Positions 1 to 8,569 of a stretch of 64,000 nucleotides of DNA are shown in pieces (position 1 is the stretch's first letter; the number at the start of each line of letters is the position of its first letter). This DNA is from Bombella mellum (lineage in GTDB: Bacteria; Pseudomonadota; Alphaproteobacteria; Acetobacterales; Acetobacteraceae), in contig NZ_PDLY01000001.1 in assembly GCF_014048465.1 (NCBI RefSeq), forward strand, positions 310,001 through 374,000, read 5' to 3'. Under the pieces are notes generated by a model, which was not told where the DNA came from, searched no databases, and worked only from the letters and a program-made list of their open reading frames with translations. Made by a program: the position numbers and the translations under genes.

Positions 1-756
1 GATCTTTTCCTTGTTCGCTCCGAAATTGCGCCAGTAATTTTCATTCCTGAAGTTCGAGATCAGGCGGAAGGTCAGTTCCCTGCTGGCTGATAGAGGGCCG
101 CCCACATCCAGCGTTCCGGAGCCTCCACCCAGTGAGGCCCATGAGCTGTTGAGGGAGGCTGCCCAGTCCTTGCGGGGCTGTTTCGTGATGATGTTGATGA
201 CGCCACCCGGCTCCTGCATTCCGTAGAACAGCGAGGCAGGGCCTTTCAGGATTTCGACACGTTCGGTCGTGGCGGTGGTGAAGTTGCGGCCTATGGGCAT
301 ACGCACGCCGTCCCGCAGGATGGATCCGTCATCCGGGCCGCCGAAGCCCCGTTTCAGCAGGCTGTCCTGCGTGCCGCCAAAGCTGTTGCCGATCGTGATG
401 CCGGGAACATATTTGGCGACGTCCTCCATGGTCTGCGGGTCCATGTCTCTGATCGTCTGATGGGTGACGACATTGGCGGTCTGCGTCTGCTGGAGGAAGG
501 AAACGCCCGTCTTGTCGCCGATGCTGCTTTCTTCGGCCCCATAGCTGATGCGGCCATTGCCATGGACATGGATCAGTTCCTCCTTTGGTTGTCTGTGGGG
601 AGGGGATTTCTTTTTTCTGGCGGTTTTCTGCCCGTCAGGAGCGGGGGCGGAAACGGCGGCGGCAGAGGGAGCGGGGGCCGTTTCGGCCCAGCCGGGCGTG
701 GAGGCGCAGAGGGCAAGGGTGGAGCAGGTGAGCAGGGGACGGAGGGCTGTACGCAT
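1..756 (-). CDS. TonB-dependent receptor, N-terminal part (runs off window)
   Basis: Outer-membrane active transporter, probably for a ferric siderophore. Only the first 252 codons are in the window; the gene continues past base 1. A signal peptide is visible (hydrophobic run from residue 6, likely cleavage after Gly-Trp-Ala near residue 24), followed by an Ala/Pro/Lys linker. A plug domain follows from about residue 75, with the TonB-receptor signatures 'ANVVTHQTI', 'YVPGIT', 'RGFGGPDDGSILRDGVRM', 'ERVEILKGPAS' and 'GGVINIITKQP'. The ATG at 756 was chosen because the signal peptide begins there; a longer frame is not needed. A Fur-like palindrome lies 20 bases upstream, which fits iron control. 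The substrate cannot be told without the barrel. Confidence 0.85.
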   Translation of the reverse strand, partial: MRTALRPLLTCSTLALCASTPGWAETAPAPSAAAVSAPAPDGQKTARKKKSPPHRQPKEELIHVHGNGRISYGAEESSIGDKTGVSFLQQTQTANVVTHQTIRDMDPQTMEDVAKYVPGITIGNSFGGTQDSLLKRGFGGPDDGSILRDGVRMPIGRNFTTATTERVEILKGPASLFYGMQEPGGVINIITKQPRKDWAASLNSSWASLGGGSGTLDVGGPLSASRELTFRLISNFRNENYWRNFGANKEKI

Positions 757-775
757 GAAACCTGTTTTATGAGAG

Positions 776-820
776 TGATTCTTAAAATCAGTTTTAATAT
801 TAAAATTATTTTTAAAATCA
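776..820 (-). promoter_or_regulatory. Candidate Fur-type operator upstream of the TonB receptor
   Basis: The AT-rich gap between the receptor and the next gene contains TGATTCTTAAAATCA at 776-790, an inverted repeat TGATT-N5-AATCA that matches 10 of 14 non-spacer bases of the 7-1-7 Fur motif TGATAAT-N-ATTATCA. Beside it is a perfect 14-bp palindrome, TTTTAATATTAAAA (792-805), and a second copy of TTAAAATCA at 812-820. Iron control of the receptor is inferred from site position and gene type; no regulator gene is in the window. Confidence 0.4.
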
Positions 821-863
821 AGCCGTTTCCTTTCGCCCGCCTCTGGCGCAGTCTCGGAAAAGC

Positions 864-1700
864 ATGGAAAAGAGGAGCCTGTCGCAGATGTGTGCTGATG
901 AGATCATGCCGGATTATGTGCCGGAAATTGCACCGGATATACGGGAGGAGGTCATGACTATCCTGCGTCAGATCGAGCGGGATCATGATGTTGACATCCT
1001 GTTCGCCGTGGAGAGCGGCAGCCGTGCCTGGGGCTTTCCCTCACCGGACAGTGACTACGATGTCCGCTTCATCTACCGTCACAGGCTGGACTGGTACCTG
1101 TCCCTGAAGCCGGGTCGGGACGTGATCGAGCTGCCCATTTCCGATGATCTGGACGTGAATGGCTGGGACCTGCGCAAGGCCCTGAACCTGCTGACGAAAC
1201 CCAATCCAACCCTGATGGAATGGCTGGTCAGCCCGGTGCGTTATCTGTGGCGGGAGGAAGCGGATGAGCTGGCTGCTTTTGCCAGACAGATCGAAGCTGG
1301 ACTGAGCTGCCAGCTTCATTATCTGAATCTGGGCCGCAACAGCTGGAGACGGGCGATCAGGGAGGATGGCAGCACGCATTACAAGCGGCTCTTCTATGCG
1401 CTTCGCCCGGCCATGGCCTTACGCTGGATGCGCCTGCATGAGCATGACCAGCCACCGATGAACTTTCAGGCTCTCTGTCAGGGCTGCGACCTTCCGGCGT
1501 CCGTTCTGGAACCCATCCGTGAGCTGCTGCACCTCAAGTCCAGAAGCCGGGAGCAGCAGGGCGGCCCTTCCATCCCTGCCGTGAATGAGCTGATCGAAGC
1601 CGAATTCGCCCATGCCGAGGCCATGACCCTGCCAAGGCCGGGCACGGACGTGCACGAGCAGGCCGAGGAGCTATTTCAGGAAATGATATGGAAGAGGTAG
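864..1700 (+). CDS. Nucleotidyltransferase-fold protein (RlaP / COG3541-like)
   Basis: A 278-residue protein with a minimal nucleotidyltransferase active site near residues 50-70: G-S-R-A-W-G-F, then D-S-D-Y-D-V-R, the Gly-Ser plus paired Asp pattern of the DNA polymerase beta superfamily. The layout and length fit the predicted nucleotidyltransferases related to RlaP, some of which sit in RNA-repair gene sets; the substrate is unknown. ATG at 864 gives the longest form; the ATG at 906 is an alternative that would remove 14 residues. The gene has the high GC of the core genome and lies between the divergent receptor and the AT-rich island. I see no partner toxin, ligase or methyltransferase beside it, so an RNA-repair role is only a possibility. 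Confidence 0.75.
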   Translation: MEKRSLSQMCADEIMPDYVPEIAPDIREEVMTILRQIERDHDVDILFAVESGSRAWGFPSPDSDYDVRFIYRHRLDWYLSLKPGRDVIELPISDDLDVNGWDLRKALNLLTKPNPTLMEWLVSPVRYLWREEADELAAFARQIEAGLSCQLHYLNLGRNSWRRAIREDGSTHYKRLFYALRPAMALRWMRLHEHDQPPMNFQALCQGCDLPASVLEPIRELLHLKSRSREQQGGPSIPAVNELIEAEFAHAEAMTLPRPGTDVHEQAEELFQEMIWKR

Positions 1701-1997
1701 GTTAAGAGTTATTGGATCTTGATATAATTCTTCCTAGAGTAGGATAATAAGATGGAAACTGATATCATGGAAGTTATTGAGGTATTTACAATAGACGTAA
1801 TTTTGATTTTATGGAGATAATATTAGAAAAATGATCGCATTACGCAGCTAGGGTATATTTTGGATTGTAAGGACCCCATAGGAGAAAAGGGATGTTTGTT
1901 GCGGTTCAACAAAAACAGTTTTATGCTTACCAAAAATGATTTTGTGGTGGAGTTTCAGTATATTAAAAAGAAATTCCACCACAGTATCATTGAATAA
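1701..1997. other. AT-rich intergenic stretch, right flank of the island gene's 3' end
   Basis: About 300 bases between the nucleotidyltransferase gene and the DUF262/AlbA_2 gene. No convincing gene in either strand. Base composition drops sharply at about 1700, marking one edge of an AT-rich island that continues to about 4100. The only clear structure is a hairpin at 1943-1983 next to the 3' end of the minus-strand gene. Confidence 0.6.
1943..1983 (-). terminator. Possible terminator hairpin after the DUF262/AlbA_2 gene
   Basis: TGTGGTGGA (1943-1951) pairs with TCCACCACA (1975-1983), and TTTC/GAAA inside the loop can add pairs. It lies 15 bases beyond the stop codon of the minus-strand gene. 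The U-tract on the minus strand is interrupted, so termination is plausible but not certain. Confidence 0.4.
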
Positions 1998-3758
1998 TTA
2001 GAATCTCTGGATGATGCTGGCAATAGCTTTGGCCGACGTGGCCTCCTCAGTATGATCTCCATTCCGCCAGTAGATTTTATCATTCAGATATGATGGTTCT
2101 TTCTGTGGAGGAATGCTTATTACTATTATACCTAAGCCGTAATAGTCGTTAAAATCTATAGACGATAGTACAGAATTTTTTAATGGCTGAGATAGGGTAG
2201 ATGCGTCAATATGTTCTCTAATTTTACTGAAATACTTTTCAAAGGGCATGTTTAGCCGCTTAGCTTCACGGTGTACTCCTACTACCGAACGGTCCCCAAC
2301 TTTGCGGGGTTGAATTTTATCTAATTTCTCAATTCTTTGCGTATCGTCTTCTTTATCAGAAACACCAATCAAAATTCGACCGCTTCTATCTGGACCATTG
2401 TTTGCAATAGCGCAAATGGTTTTTGTTATTCTATCAAGTAGCTTAATATTAATTTTGCGATCGCCATCTAAAGAGACGATTCCTTGTTTTAATTCGTAGT
2501 TTGCAACTTCCTGACCTGAACGACGGATATAGGATTCTATATCAGAAGCCTTATGGTCAGAATATATTGATGAAGAGGGGTCTTCGCTAAAGAAACAGTC
2601 TTCTATCACTCCTTTTATAGTTTTAATATTTTTCTGGCGTTCAGGTGCAGATGTTGATCGGCGAGAGGTATCGAGACGGCGTGTGATATTGTTGATGGAT
2701 TCTTTTAACCCCTTATAGCTTGAAATGGATAATTTATCTTTTGTAAATTTCTCATGGAGCGCAATAAACAATAATGAAAATGTTGCAGGAAACGAGTTTG
2801 TAGTTGTGCCTTCAAAAATTATTTTTCTAAGTTGATTGGGGGCGTCTCCTGCTTCGCAAATCTTTTTTATTTGATCAATGAAGTAAAGAAATTCAGATTT
2901 TATTTTATCTTTTCCATAATAATTTAAATGATTACATATCTCGCTTGATTTTTCATATAGATTATCCAAGGCATCTTTAGACCTTTCCAATACAGTGCCA
3001 GAAACAATGGATGCTACTATGTCGGCAATACACTGTTCGTCCATGCTGTCTCTTAAATCGGTAGAACGTAATATTCCTTGTTTACACCAAAATACGTTAT
3101 CAGCCTTTACATCGTAACCATGCTTCGTCATGGGTAAGTCAATTGAAATTTCTGGCATTTTATTTAATAATATAATCTGCGAGGACTCATCACCCCTGAT
3201 GGTAGACGCTAGCTCCCTAACGAGGTTGGAAAATTCATTTTGAATACCCGCCTGTCTCCGTTCCTGTTCGCTTAAACGATGCCCATACGAATTAATTCTA
3301 TTGAAGACATCATCAATTTCCTCGTTTGTTGCTTTTCTCATAACAGAAAAGGGAAGAGAATAGTCAAGAATGGTTGTTACTTCAGATGTTGTAATTTCTT
3401 TTCCTGTATTTGAGGTCGTAAACTTCTGACTTTCAAGTCGTGCCCGAGCTGTCGGAAATTCTACTATATTAAAATATCTACCATCTGATAAAGGAAATGA
3501 GCCTTCTATAAAGGAGACAATAGCATTTATGCGTTGTAATCCGTCAATAATTTCAAAAGACTCGGAGTCGGCTTTTTTTTTCAGCTAAAAGAATCGCAGG
3601 AATAGGGTATTTTTTAGAATAGACTCAACTAGTTTTTGCTTTTCTTCAAGAGACCATACAAGTTTTCTTTGGTATCTGCGATTAACAAAGAGCCGGTCTT
3701 GAGCGTACCAGCTATATACGGATTGGATAGAGGTTGGCTGTGCTGAAAGTTCGGCCAT
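1998..3758 (-). pseudogene. DUF262 - AlbA_2 fusion protein, interrupted by two compensating frameshifts
   Basis: Read with two single-base corrections this is one 586-residue protein. Residues 1 to about 150 carry a DUF262 (GmrSD/ParB-like) domain: 'RRYQRKLVW' near residue 28 and the nucleotide-binding motif D-G-L-Q-R at 72-76 (family consensus DGQQR). A helical middle follows. From about residue 415 there is an AlbA_2 (Schlafen-type) domain: 'YELKQG', 'ICAIANN', 'ILIGVSD', then 'IIVISIPP' and 'IYWRNGD'. The ATG at 3758 opens the frame, but a T6 run at 3610-3615 (one base short) shifts it and a stop falls at 3585-3587. A T9 run at 3573-3581 (one base long) restores the frame. The intact tail, 1998-3341, has its own ATG. 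DUF262 proteins include the GmrSD and SspE anti-phage factors; no HNH (DUF1524) nuclease domain is present here. A defence role is inferred, and the frameshifts may be sequencing errors. Confidence 0.8.
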
Positions 3759-4108
3759 GATTATGATATCCCGTTAAAAAACACATCAGATTCTTGAATG
3801 CTAAATGAAGAATGTTCGTTTGAAAATATCTCCATGAGAAAATTTTAAAAATTTATATTATGCTTCTATGAATTATCATATGGCACCATGTTCTCATACG
3901 ATTATAATAATTTTATTTTCTTTTATTTATTGATTGTTGGTTTTTGTGTCTGTAATTATTGTTGCGGGATGTGTCGGTTTGTTTTCCATGCCATGGGGAT
4001 GGAATGAATCATGGAACTTCTTGAAAAACAATAATTGTGGTCAATGAAGTGCATTTCGTTTCTAGAGTATCGGTCATAATCAACGGAAAGGTTTGGGAGG
4101 AATATAGT
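3759..4108. other. AT-rich intergenic region upstream of the island gene
   Basis: About 350 bases with no supportable gene. In 3781-3840 I count 19 G/C of 60. A perfect minus-strand TATAAT (plus-strand ATTATA at 3901-3906) could be the -10 element for the DUF262/AlbA_2 gene, but no good -35 lies at the usual distance. GC returns to the genome norm at the end of xthA, so about 4100 is the other edge of the island. No tRNA, direct-repeat pair or integrase was found at either edge. Confidence 0.5.
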
Positions 4109-4879
4109 TTACGTTAGGTCTATCACCACTGGCACATGGTCGGATGGCTTCTCCCGACCCCGTTCGTCCTTGTCGATGGTGAAGCCGGTCAGGCGGTCGG
4201 CAAGGCGGGGGGAGAGCAGGGCATGGTCGATCCGCAGGCCGGAATTGCGCTGGTAGGCTCCCGCCTGATAGTCCCAGAACGTGTAATGCCGCCCCGCAGG
4301 GTGCAGGCAGCGCAGGGCGTCCGTCAGGCCGGACCAGAGAAGGCGGCGGAAGCCCGCACGGCTTTCCGGGCGGAGCAGGGCATCATCCGGGGAAAGGGCC
4401 TTGGGGGCGTAATCCTCATCCGTCGGGCAGACATTGTAATCCCCGATGAAGGCAAAGGACCGCCCTTCTTTCTGCAGGGTCAGGGACCGCCGGTGCAGGG
4501 CTTCAAGAAAGTTCAGCTTTTTGGCGAAACCGGCATCCCCGCCTGAATTGCCATTGGGCAGGTAGAGGTTGCCGATGGTGACCTCTTCAAGCTCCGTCTC
4601 GATGTAGCGGGCCTCGTCACTCTCGAAGCCGGGCAGATGATCGGTCGTGACGGGCAGGGGAACACGGCTGATGAGGGCCACTCCATTATAGGCCTTCTGC
4701 CCTGCCACGGCGACGTGAAATCCGGCTTCCTCAAAGAGTTTCGGAAACTGGTGCGCCTCGCACTTGATCTCCTGAAGGCACAGCAGGGTGCAGTCCGGGT
4801 TACGGTCCAGCCAGTCCTTCACCAGATGGGCACGGGTGCGGATGGAGTTGATGTTCCAGCTGGCAAAGGTCAGGGACAT
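4109..4879 (-). CDS. xthA: Exodeoxyribonuclease III
   Basis: A 256-residue cytoplasmic DNA-repair enzyme that cuts abasic sites and removes 3' blocking groups or resects 3' ends. All catalytic signatures of the ExoIII/AP endonuclease family are present: W-N-I-N-S-I-R (8-14), L-Q-E-I-K with Glu37, 'YNGVALIS' (64-71), 'NLYLPNG' (104-110), G-D-Y-N-V with Asp147 and Asn149, 'RIDH' (216-219) and the C-terminal S-D-H at 246-248. Length is usual for the family. It starts 27 bases after the stop of erpA on the same strand, so the two are probably co-transcribed. Confidence 0.96.
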   Translation of the reverse strand: MSLTFASWNINSIRTRAHLVKDWLDRNPDCTLLCLQEIKCEAHQFPKLFEEAGFHVAVAGQKAYNGVALISRVPLPVTTDHLPGFESDEARYIETELEEVTIGNLYLPNGNSGGDAGFAKKLNFLEALHRRSLTLQKEGRSFAFIGDYNVCPTDEDYAPKALSPDDALLRPESRAGFRRLLWSGLTDALRCLHPAGRHYTFWDYQAGAYQRNSGLRIDHALLSPRLADRLTGFTIDKDERGREKPSDHVPVVIDLT

Positions 4880-4906
4880 GGGGTGGTGGGCCTCCAGAGT
4901 GAAAGG

Positions 4907-5242
4907 TCAGGCGAGGGAGAAGCTGCTGCCACACCCGCAGGATGAGGCGGCGTTGGGGTTGTTGACGGTGAAATGGGCACCCATCAGTTTGTCGATGAAG
5001 TCCAGCTCGGCCCCTTCCAGGAGGTCGAAGCTGACGGGGTCGATGAACACGCGGGCCCCGTCCTTTTCGATCAGATGGTCACCAGCCTCTTTCTCCCGCA
5101 CCAGCTTGAACTGGTACTGGAAGCCGTTGCACCCCCCGGCGAGGACGGACACACGCAGGGCCATGCCGTCAGGCTCGGCCTGCTGGCTGATGATCTCTGC
5201 AATGCGGGCGGCGGCTGCCGCTGAAATGCTAAAATCGGCCAT
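4907..5242 (-). CDS. erpA: Iron-sulfur cluster insertion protein (A-type carrier)
   Basis: A 111-residue A-type scaffold/carrier that delivers Fe-S clusters to apoproteins. The three cluster-binding cysteines are in place: C38 in G-G-C-N-G-F, and C102 and C104 in S-C-G-C-G-S-S-F near the C-terminus. An in-frame ATG eight codons upstream (5266) exists, but a GGAGAG ribosome site lies just ahead of the ATG at 5242, so the shorter form is preferred. ErpA is favoured over IscA from the overall sequence and the absence of isc neighbours. It is first in a likely two-gene unit with xthA and is divergent from dgt. Confidence 0.92.
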   Translation of the reverse strand: MADFSISAAAAARIAEIISQQAEPDGMALRVSVLAGGCNGFQYQFKLVREKEAGDHLIEKDGARVFIDPVSFDLLEGAELDFIDKLMGAHFTVNNPNAASSCGCGSSFSLA

Positions 5243-5390
5243 GGAAAAATCTCTCCATATCGTCATGACTGCTCACACCATTGCGGCCGGGATGGTGGAG
5301 ATGCTGTTGACACTATAAGGCTGACCGCCAAGAATCGAAACCGGAAAGGCTGTATGCTTCGTGCGGCCCGCTCGGATATGGGGATGGCAG

Positions 5391-6566
5391 ATGGAAATGG
5401 CCAGATACGCAGTGCAGCGGCAGGGTGCCCGTGGGCGTCAGTTCACGGAGGAGGAGAGCCAGACCCGCACGCCGTGGCAGCGTGACAGGGACAGGGTGCT
5501 TCATTCATCCGGTTTCCGTCAGCTGCAGTACAAGACGCAGGTCTTCCTCAATCATGAGGGGGACTTCTTCCGCACCCGGCTGACCCATTCGCTGGAGGTC
5601 GCCCAGATTTCCCGCTCCATCGCCCGGACGCTGGGCGTCAATGAAGACCTGACGGAGGTGATCGCCCTGGCGCATGATCTTGGTCACACGCCTTTCGGTC
5701 ATGCCGGTGAGGATGCGTTGCAGGCCGCCATGAAGGACTGGGGCGGGTTTGACCACAACATCCAGTCCCTCCGGCAGGTCACCGAGATCGAGGCCCGCTA
5801 TCATGGGTTCGACGGCCTCAATCTGACATGGGAGACGCTGGAAGGGTTGGCGAAACATCATGGACCTGTCCGTCGCCCCGCACCGTGGCTGGCCAGTTTT
5901 GATGGACGCTACCCGCTGGAACTCTCCAGTCATGCCTCTGTGGAAGCGCAGATCGCCGCCATCTGTGACGACGTGGCCTATCACGGGCATGACCTTGATG
6001 ACGGCCTCCGTGCCGGTCTTCTGAGCTTTGAGGACATCGAGGCCGTCCCCCTGCTGAAAACCTGTCTCGAGGAGGCTCGGTCTCTGGACTGGTCGGGGCA
6101 TGGAGCGTTCGACCGTGACCAGCGCATCCGTCATGAGACGGTCCGGCGTGTCATCAACCGGCTGGTCGGTGACCTGATCGCCCGGAGCCGCCAGACACTG
6201 GCGGAGCTGAAGCCGCAGAGTGCCGATGAGGTACGTCAGGCCGGGCGGGCCATCGTCGAATTCTCTCCGGAGATGGCTGAACGGAACCGGGAAATCCGCA
6301 AGTTCCTTCATGCCCGGATGTACCGTCACTGGCGTGTCCGGCGGATGACCCGCAAGGCCCGCATTGCCCTGGCCGAAATATGCGCCATTCTGGGGGACGA
6401 GCCGGAACTCCTGCCTACCCCCTGGCAGGAAATGGCCCTGGAGCGGCGGCGTGCGGGCAACGAGGTGGCCGCCCGTCGTGTGGTGGCCGACTACATCGCT
6501 GGTATGACGGACCGTTTCGCCATGGAGGAGCACCGCCGCCTGATGGACCTGTCCGTTCTGGGGTGA
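5391..6566 (+). CDS. dgt: Deoxyguanosinetriphosphate triphosphohydrolase-like protein
   Basis: An HD-domain dNTP triphosphohydrolase that removes the whole triphosphate from dGTP or other dNTPs and so tunes nucleotide pools. The HD metal site is clear: 'RLTHSLEVAQ' followed by 'ALAHDLGHTPFGHAGE', with a later conserved Asp in 'AICDDVAYHGHD'. At 391 residues it matches the bacterial Dgt-like type that lacks the long E. coli insertions. ATG at 5391 was chosen over an in-frame GTG at 5361; a second ATG follows two codons later. It stands at the head of the dgt-argS-SPOR-scp-tat-serS block, an arrangement common in Alphaproteobacteria. Confidence 0.93.
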   Translation: MEMARYAVQRQGARGRQFTEEESQTRTPWQRDRDRVLHSSGFRQLQYKTQVFLNHEGDFFRTRLTHSLEVAQISRSIARTLGVNEDLTEVIALAHDLGHTPFGHAGEDALQAAMKDWGGFDHNIQSLRQVTEIEARYHGFDGLNLTWETLEGLAKHHGPVRRPAPWLASFDGRYPLELSSHASVEAQIAAICDDVAYHGHDLDDGLRAGLLSFEDIEAVPLLKTCLEEARSLDWSGHGAFDRDQRIRHETVRRVINRLVGDLIARSRQTLAELKPQSADEVRQAGRAIVEFSPEMAERNREIRKFLHARMYRHWRVRRMTRKARIALAEICAILGDEPELLPTPWQEMALERRRAGNEVAARRVVADYIAGMTDRFAMEEHRRLMDLSVLG

Positions 6567-6754
6567 GGCCGCCCGGGGATGCCTTCTGCCGGAGGAGTGT
6601 CTTCTGGACTGTTTCAAAAAAAGGCGGCGGCTTTTATAGTGGGGGCAGCGCAGGCATGGAGGGCGGCGTGGCCGACCCGTCCGTGTGTTGGATCATGGTC
6701 TCCGCCCGCAGGGTGTGCGGGACCTCTGGCAGGTTTGAGAGAAAGTTACAGAAT

Positions 6755-8566
6755 ATGGCAGGCATTGCCCCGACAGCATCATCACCGGATTGTCTTTTCG
6801 CCGTCATGCGGGAGAAGGTCGTGACGGCTCTCAGGGCTGTCCTGCCGGACCTGCCGGATGATGTGGCCGCCCGGGTGGAGGTGACGCCTCCCCGTGATGC
6901 CGCCCACGGGGACATGGCCACCAATGCTGCCCTGCTGGCTGCCAAACCTGCAAGGCGCAAGCCGTTCGAGATCGCCAGGGAGCTGGTGGCCGAGCTGACC
7001 ACCCTGCCGGAGATCGCCCATGTGGAGATGGCCGGTCCGGGCTTCGTGAACATGACGCTGAAGCCGGAACTGTTCCACGACGTCGCCCGGGCCGTGCTGA
7101 AGCGTGGGGCGGCCTATGGGCGGTCCACCCTCGGGGCGGGGCGTCGTGCCAATGTGGAGTATGTGTCCGCCAATCCGACAGGCCCGATGCATGTCGGCCA
7201 TTGCCGTGGTGCCGTCGTGGGGGATGCGCTGGCAAACCTGCTGGATGCCGCAGGCTTCAAGGTCACACGGGAATATTACGTCAATGATGCCGGGGCACAG
7301 GTCATCGCCCTGACATGGGCCGCCTACTGGCGTTATCTTCAGGCGATCGGCACGGAAATTCCTGCCGAAGAGTTCGGAGAGCTGGCACCCAGTGGCCTGC
7401 AATATCAGGGTGAGTATCTCATCGCCGTCGGACAGGCCCTGGCCGAGAAACATGGCCGCTCCCTTGCGTCCGCAGATGGTGGCGTGGCCCCGGAAGAGAC
7501 ATGGTTCGGGACCGTCCGTGCGGAAGCTCTTGAGCACATGATGGGCATGATCCGTGATGACCTTGCCGCTCTGGGTATCCATCATGAGATTTTCAGCAGC
7601 GAGGCTGAGGTGCTGAAGAGCGGCGAGGTTGATGCCGCCATTGCCAGCCTTGAGAAGCGAGGCCTGCTTTATGAGGGCGTGCTGGAGCCGCCCAAGGGCA
7701 AGAAGCTGGAAGACTGGGAGGCCCGCCCGCAGACGCTGTTCCGCTCCACCGATTTCGGTGACGATCAGGACCGTGCCCTGCGGAAGTCGGACGGGTCCAA
7801 CACCTACTTTGCCAATGATGTCGGCTATCACGCCCGCAAGGCGTCCCGCTCCGATCTGCTGATCGACGTTCTGGGAGCCGATCATGGCGGATATGTCTCC
7901 CGTATGCGGGCTGCCGTCGCCGCCCTGACGGAAGGGAAGACGGATTTTGAGGTCGTCATGTGCCAGATCGTCCGTGTGGTGAAGGACGGTGAGCCGGTGC
8001 GCATGTCCAAGCGGGCCGGAACCTTCGTCACGCTGCGGGACCTGATTGATGAGGTGGGCCGGGATGCCGTGCGCTTCACCATGCTGACCCGCAAGGCTGA
8101 TGCGCAGATGGAGTTCGACCTGAACGCCGTCGTGGCGCAGACCCGGGACAACCCGGTCTTCTACGTCAATTATGCCCATGCACGCTGCCGGTCCGTCCTG
8201 CGGCTGGGGGAGGAAACCTATGGTGCCGCCGCCGTGACGGACGAGGCTCTCGCCGGGCAGGACCTGTCCATCCTGACGGCGGACGAGGAGCTGGCCGTCC
8301 TGCGCCGCATCGCCAGCCTGCCACGGCAGGTCGAGGCCGCCGCCCTTGCCCGGGAGCCTCACCGCATCGCCACCTACTGCATTGATCTGGCATCGGATTT
8401 CCATGCGCTCTGGAACCGGGGGCGTGAGGAAACCAGCCTGCGTTTCATCCAGGATGATGCACCGGAGGCCAGCAAGGCCCGGCTGGCCCTCGTGGCCGCC
8501 ATCGCCTCAACATTGCGGATCGGCCTTGGCATCCTTGGTGTCGAAGCCGTAGAGGAGCTGCGCTGA
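6755..8566 (+). CDS. argS: Arginyl-tRNA synthetase
   Basis: Class I aminoacyl-tRNA synthetase that charges tRNA-Arg; 603 residues, usual size. The frame extends far upstream without a stop, but the synthetase homology begins at the ATG at 6755. The HIGH-type motif is 'SANPTGPMHVGHCRGA' (about residues 140-155). The N-terminal Arg-tRNA-recognition domain and the C-terminal DALR anticodon-binding domain ('NPVFYVNYAHARCRSV' onward) are both present, with the KMSKS region represented by 'RMSKRAG'. The next gene starts 3 bases after the stop, so the two are probably co-transcribed. Confidence 0.96.
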   Translation: MAGIAPTASSPDCLFAVMREKVVTALRAVLPDLPDDVAARVEVTPPRDAAHGDMATNAALLAAKPARRKPFEIARELVAELTTLPEIAHVEMAGPGFVNMTLKPELFHDVARAVLKRGAAYGRSTLGAGRRANVEYVSANPTGPMHVGHCRGAVVGDALANLLDAAGFKVTREYYVNDAGAQVIALTWAAYWRYLQAIGTEIPAEEFGELAPSGLQYQGEYLIAVGQALAEKHGRSLASADGGVAPEETWFGTVRAEALEHMMGMIRDDLAALGIHHEIFSSEAEVLKSGEVDAAIASLEKRGLLYEGVLEPPKGKKLEDWEARPQTLFRSTDFGDDQDRALRKSDGSNTYFANDVGYHARKASRSDLLIDVLGADHGGYVSRMRAAVAALTEGKTDFEVVMCQIVRVVKDGEPVRMSKRAGTFVTLRDLIDEVGRDAVRFTMLTRKADAQMEFDLNAVVAQTRDNPVFYVNYAHARCRSVLRLGEETYGAAAVTDEALAGQDLSILTADEELAVLRRIASLPRQVEAAALAREPHRIATYCIDLASDFHALWNRGREETSLRFIQDDAPEASKARLALVAAIASTLRIGLGILGVEAVEELR

Positions 8567-8569
8567 GCC

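Noticed and set aside
864-1700. Nucleotidyltransferase as the antitoxin/toxin half of an MNT-HEPN pair with the island gene
   Set aside because: No HEPN protein is next to it, the island gene is on the other strand with different base composition, and the protein is much longer than MNT antitoxins.
1998-3758. Complete GmrSD type IV restriction enzyme
   Set aside because: The DUF1524 HNH nuclease domain that defines GmrD is not present; the C-terminus looks like AlbA_2 instead.
6782-8404. 540-codon open frame antisense to argS
   Set aside because: High-GC mirror of the argS frame; no family resemblance, no ribosome site, and argS is beyond doubt.
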